NCBI GenBank assembly: GCA_029721435.1
Contig: CM056574.1
Span: 4,539,001 to 4,603,000, forward strand
Reading direction: 5' to 3'
DNA: 64,000 nucleotides
From: Gymnothorax reevesii
Lineage: Eukaryota > Chordata > Actinopteri > Anguilliformes > Muraenidae
The translations under genes and the position numbers were made by a program. Shown piece after piece: positions 59,612 to 64,000 of this stretch. The notes under the pieces are model-generated. The model searched no databases and was not told the DNA's origin. It was given only the letters and a program-made list of their open reading frames with translations. The stretch's first letter is position 1. Every line of letters starts with the position of its first letter.

Positions 59612-60276
59612 TAGTGATGGTCAAATGAAGCCTTATGAATCACTGAGGCTTTCCAGCCCATTGCTTCACCAAAAGGTTTAGTATTCGAGGCCTCAATGAA
59701 ACATTGAATGCTGCCATCTGCTGGGCAAAACAACATATGACAGTCAATGAACAGTACCATGACCTGAGTGGAAATGTGTGAATAACTTTTGTGTGCAGTA
59801 ACAAAAAACAATGGATAGATTTCTATAGCATGCGTAAGTAGCTATATTTGTTCATAATAAAAATCGCAATGAAACAATCACGATACTTTGCCTTTTTTAA
59901 AATCATTTTTATTAAAAAAACACAAATACAGGAGTGACATTATTGAAAAAAAACGAAATAACTGACACTCTCACGTCAATGTCCAACAATGGGGAAGATA
60001 TGTGACTCACTACAACTCTCCAACGTACTACACCTCTCTCCATCTTACACAAACGCCGACAACACCCACAGTTCGGCGCCAGATTCGAAGCGTATTTATG
60101 AGGAGGCAATACGTTGAACGAACCAATGACGTACTCTCCACAAACCGAGGCCTCATTTGTCATCAGTCACGTGATTTTTACGGTAACGACGCAAGCCTCC
60201 AATCGGGGCTTCATCTGGCACGCCCCTTTTTGCTCGACACAGGCTCCGGTGCCTCGCTTCAAATGTCACATCACTA
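59612..60276. mobile_element. Non-autonomous hAT-type element
   Basis: The ends tagtgatg and catcacta, with ggtcaaatgaagcct mirrored by ggggcttc / cgcttcaaatgtcac inside. A perfect 8-bp duplication, cttgtaat, lies at 59604-59611 and 60277-60284. No transposase. Confidence 0.85.
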
Positions 60277-60730
60277 CTTGTAATTATTATTATTATATAA
60301 CTGTTTTTGATTAGAATGGCTTAAGACAGTAGGGTGATTTAAGAGAGTGTAGATTACAGCCATTGGCATTTTTTAAAGTTAAAACTGTGTGTCCTCTGAC
60401 TGTACAAAAGTGTGATGTATTTCTCATGTATTTATTATTACGTACATGTACAGTTCGAAATATACCACTACAACTACCTCTGCTACTACTACTACACATT
60501 GTCATGTATCTAATTTTGTAATTCAATTAAAGTCTGCTGTTGTTATACCGCCCACTTCGGCACCAAGGTCCAGCTGGCGGTTCAGCGAAAATAGCGTTAG
60601 CTACACCGGTTAGTGTACAGTATGAACATGACGGCATTCTACGATATCGATAACTGCAAACTCATCACAGTTTAACATTTTCAGATTCCTTTTCTAAGTA
60701 AGTTAGGCATTGTGCGATGCTCTGATCAGC

Positions 60731-60816
60731 TAGCAAGCACCTCCGCTCCGGATCTGCCCCGGCTCCAGCTAATCCGGCTCAGAGCCGGGGCAGATCCAGT
60801 GCGGAGGAGCTTGCTA
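60731..60816. repeat. Long GC-rich hairpin
   Basis: Arms of 32 bp (60733-60764 and 60783-60814) pair with three mismatches around an 18-base loop. The arms contain ctccg and gatctgccccggct words. TA lies just outside each arm. Confidence 0.85.
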
Positions 60817-61748
60817 TCTTGGGAGCCTTCGAAAGTCGTTCGATGCTTTGGCATTGCCTGAAGATGATACGGCCAGTATGTAGAAGACGAAGGCCATCCA
60901 GTCACCAGATCTACGATTTGTCCTGGGATATACAGTATATTTCGCAATTGAAAACACGGTGGTAACATTACATAGTTTTATTCGAATAAGCTGGCGGTAC
61001 AGCGTTTGGAAAATATATCGGTTTAACGATACTGGTACGAAGGGAGGCACATGGCGGAAGCGAATGCATGGGGATTCTTATGCAGGTGGTCCAGCTGGCG
61101 TTTAGCGAATATGGCATAACAGTGGGAGGTATATCAAGAGATTACTTTATTTTCTTTCATGTCGAGAATACCTTCCAAATGTCACACACGTAACGCGAGA
61201 ATCACCCGAACGCTTTTTCTTTGAACGAAACGAAAACGTGGGTAACTGAGCGAATATAAAGGGTAAAACAATTATTATTTAGCTTTGCCAAATAACGGAG
61301 CATAAAAATTGTTGTTCAATCTCAATTCCTAATTCGTGTCATTTTAAGTATGAAAAGATATAAAAAGAATACGGAAAAAGTCTCCACCCCCCTAAAAGGA
61401 GAAAAAAAAAAGTCTACATCCACGTTCAGCCTACTGTTTACATGTGTCTCATCGGACATTTATACATATGTAACGGAGAAAAAAAAGTGTATTATTATTT
61501 CAAAATTGTATTTGTGTATCTAATTCACCATTCTGTTAGTATGCGGAATATATGTGAATTTTATCTCAATGAGTTATTTCTAGTTACCGTCATTGTTCTT
61601 CCATATTACCTGCGAGAAAGATGGTTTTAGCGCTTCGCCTGTTTTGTACTTAATGTGTTCCGTAGCTCTTCTCGTCCTGCCCTCACAATGCATTTGTACA
61701 TTTATGAGGGCAAGTTGTATGGTAACGTGCTGTGGCTCTATTTCATTA
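60817..61748. other. Non-coding interval with possible weak TIR pair
   Basis: ataccgcccact (60546) and the complement at about 61118 (ataccucccact-like, with gtccagctggcg next to both) may be the ends of a roughly 0.57 kb element around the hairpin, but they are imperfect. No gene supported. Confidence 0.35.
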
Positions 61749-61960
61749 TTATCCCCCGCCAACACGAAGTGGGAGGGGGATATAGGTTTGACCTCCGTCC
61801 GTGTGTGCGTCCGTCCGTCCGTCCGTCCGTCCGAGATAAAGGGGACAGCTTTACTCAGAAACTACTACAGATACAGTAACCAAATTTGGTGTGTAGCTTC
61901 AGACCATAAAGGCCTTGATTGAGTTCGAAAATTAGAAGCGCACGATTGGCGGGGGATGTT
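61749..61960 (+). repeat. Dispersed repeat: hairpin head plus (CCGT)n tract
   Basis: tcccccgccaacacgaagtg folds on gggaggggg, followed by atataggtttgacctccgtc, six CCGT units (about 61809-61833), then acagtaaccaaatttggtgt. Typical of hairpin-headed repeats seen in many aquatic animals. Confidence 0.6.
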
Positions 61961-62285
61961 GTAGACCATGTCGACTTGTTTTATTTGGAAATCACGCTTT
62001 AAAAGTTTTATGGTTTATATATATATATATGAGCTAACACTAATATTATTACATTGCCACGCTTGTTTTGCGTCGGTTCATTCATTAATACGAGTTTCAT
62101 TTATGCTTTGTAATTGCTGTTTCGGCGCAATTTGCTACAATCAGCTAGCCAAGCGATTCGCTGTGTAGCCTAAGAGTAACGTGAACTCTGTTATTTGGCC
62201 TGGTTAGGAGCAGAAGTACATCAAAGATCAGAAGATCTTAGCGTTTCGTGTTATGTCTTCTGCAGGTATGTATTTTCTTTTGTTA
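61961..62285. other. Non-coding interval
   Basis: AT tract at about 62016-62030; nothing else supported. Confidence 0.4.
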
Positions 62286-63791
62286 AAGTGCCAGTAAATA
62301 CCTAGCATGTCTTCAATGTGACAACATATAAAAATGGTATCAGTAGGTAGGGAAATCATTCATCTTCACATCGATATGTTATACAAATTTTTATGACATC
62401 GAAAAATATGGATTTTGATGTTAAAAACTCACTCAACCCTCAAACTGTCGCGCAAGCGAAAATCTGATGTCATTAGAGTAAGTTCCCTTTCTTGTGTACC
62501 ACGTGACGTGTGACGTAGCGCACACAACAACAATAGCGGAAAGAATCAAGTTGACAGCCTCGGAACGCCGGAAAATTGCCCTTGATGCCAAAAGAAGACG
62601 ATTCCTCGTATATATTGGGAGTGCTATTGATCGGTGGAAGAGTCTGAGAGAGCGACTGGGCATTGACAATGATGAGTTGGCCCTAACTTTGATAGATTAG
62701 TAAGTTGAAATACCGTGTTGGTTTCTCTTAGCAACATTTCTCGCGCTACACGAGTTCATAAAAGTAAACAACGTAAATGGTAGTGTGCCTCGAATGGGGG
62801 AATTATGTTTTGCTTATCGTGTTTTGCTTAACGTTTGACAGGTTATTGCAGTCGTGAAATCGTGATGTATTTAGAGAGCAATCAGAATTTAATCAACATG
62901 GGACCCGATGTTCTCGTTATATGTTATATGGTCTGCGATATAGTAACTAAATGTCAAGGATCTACAGAAATGATAGTCTGAAGTAGATAGCCTCTTGAAA
63001 CAAATATGGAGCTAAAATAAAAGACCTATAAATATCATTGCCCACTGAACATTACAGAACTCTGTTTGTTGCATGTGATGTGCCACAGTAAATTCAAAAA
63101 TTCTTTTATTGCATTTTACTGCAGATTACGTGTCAGAATGCTGCCAGATAAAATATAATTTCCGATATTTCGCCACAACCTTTTGTAAATACATCAGTAA
63201 GATTGTGTTATTTTTCTTCGATTTAAAAAAAATCCAAGTTAACAATATCTGGGTTTTTTAAAAAAAAAAAAACAACAATGACATCCGTAAGACAAAAACA
63301 TTCCTGCTGTAAAAATAGACATAGTAACTCCATGAGAAGCCAATCTATGACATTCAATGAGTGTCAGAACGTAGGTCTACAGTACCGTTCATTTAGCAAA
63401 ATCTTCACGGAAAAAAATCAAAGAATCGATATACTTCAATGACATGACGCTTATGCATTCATAATATGTTCAAATGGTCTTCCCATATGTCATGAAGTGA
63501 TAACTCGCCTCCACATTCTCCAGAAACGTTCCTGTCTGTCTTCTTTTTCGTCCGCGCGAGGCCATCTTTGTTTACAGTGCGCGATTTCGACTCACAATGC
63601 TTTGCGCGGTGAATAACCTAGCCGATCTATTTTTAGACCGGGAAACCCCTTTTTCAAAAATTGCGTTTCCTAAGGTTATTTTTGGTCAAATATTTTTTAT
63701 AATTTTTTTTGGGCCATATTACAGACAGCTTGATTTTTGGAATTTAAAAAAAAAAAAAAAAAAACCATATGCAAGGTACTTACTGGCACTT
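62286..63791 (+). mobile_element. 1.5 kb TIR element carrying one coding exon
   Basis: The left end aagtgccagtaaatacctag and the right end (complement aagtgccagtaagtaccttg) are inverted repeats with TA at 62284-62285 and 63792-63793. Inside, 62533-62699 is an exon-like frame. Superfamily not certain: the TA duplication suggests Tc1/mariner, but other short-duplication types are possible. Confidence 0.65.
62533..62699 (+). pseudogene. Isolated first exon, start codon lost, donor intact
   Basis: The frame reads AERIKLTASERRKIALDAK, then RFLVYIGSAIDRWKSLRERL and GIDNDELALTLID, and ends at a GTAAGT donor (62700-62705) that would split the next codon. Where a Met is expected (62533-62535) the codon is ata, and no in-frame ATG lies upstream. 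Similar K/R-rich ..RFLV.IG.AF.RW..L...LG. segments open fish proteins associated with transposon-derived genes. A tgacgtgtgacgtag cluster just upstream resembles CRE-type promoter sites. Confidence 0.5.
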
Positions 63792-64000
63792 TATGAGAGA
63801 AAAACTGAGTCTTTGTTAATTTACTTAACTTCATCCACTACCTAATTTTGCTCACCAGATGTCACTGTACTGCATTTTGTGTGACTAACATTTCTTAAAG
63901 ATGTTATGGTTAGTAATAATTATTGTAGCCTATATCATTTGTTTTTCTGATCGTTACTAGTTGGGTCGTATGTCTGAATGTATTTGAAAAATGCTCACAA
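63792..64000. other. Window end, non-coding
   Basis: Nothing supported. Confidence 0.4.

Noticed and set aside
61593..61922. 109-codon + frame with SVRVCVRPSVRPS
   Set aside because: Arises from the CCGT tract of a dispersed repeat.

Overview
The window looks like repeat-dense vertebrate DNA, most likely from a ray-finned fish. No operons, RBS-led genes or phage/plasmid modules are visible. The only substantial intact host-type genes are KRAB-less C2H2 zinc-finger (ZNF) genes. They sit among R4-clade and L2-like LINEs, a Penelope-like element with a GIY-YIG nuclease, Tc1, hAT, Harbinger and TTAA-type DNA transposons, and a Ty3/gypsy element with Gmr1-type domain order. The fish assignment is an inference from this repeat mix; no species is claimed.

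The backbone is one duplicated unit present three times: unit A on the + strand (1-4272, cut by the window edge), and units B (19638-27527) and C (51333-58743) on the - strand. Each unit, read in gene direction, has a ZNF exon with acidic N-terminal leader and 12-19 fingers, then an R4-clade LINE joined directly to the finger array, then a decayed finger array of a different consensus, then a short shared tail. In B the LINE is about 3.9 kb and its 5' end lies inside a finger linker. In A and C it starts inside the reverse transcriptase region, at the same junction. ZNF-B (24577-26280) and ZNF-C (54781-57096) have full leaders and a good splice acceptor upstream. ZNF-A is open at the left edge.

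Between the units, 4.3-19.6 kb holds a SWIM zinc-finger fragment, a Tc1 element, hAT and LINE fragments, a Harbinger transposase remnant, and the gypsy element. The gypsy element is split by a 3.5 kb terminal-inverted-repeat (TIR) element, which itself contains a 1.95 kb TTAA-flanked element. The stretch 27.5-51.3 kb holds a broken transposase-like gene interrupted by the Penelope-like element, an inverted pair of dispersed repeats with a Harbinger element, an array of AAATACAATAC motifs in both orientations, a roughly 165-bp tandem array, a hAT element with a perfect 8-bp target duplication, and a second copy of the TTAA element. From 58.7 kb to the end there are short DNA elements and a 1.5 kb TIR element carrying a lone coding exon.

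Apart from the ZNF genes, which are presumed DNA-binding nuclear proteins, nothing here forms a pathway. The story is one of ZNF duplication and layered insertion. All calls come from reading the sequence. Family names rest on recognised motifs, and element ends on visible terminal repeats and target duplications.
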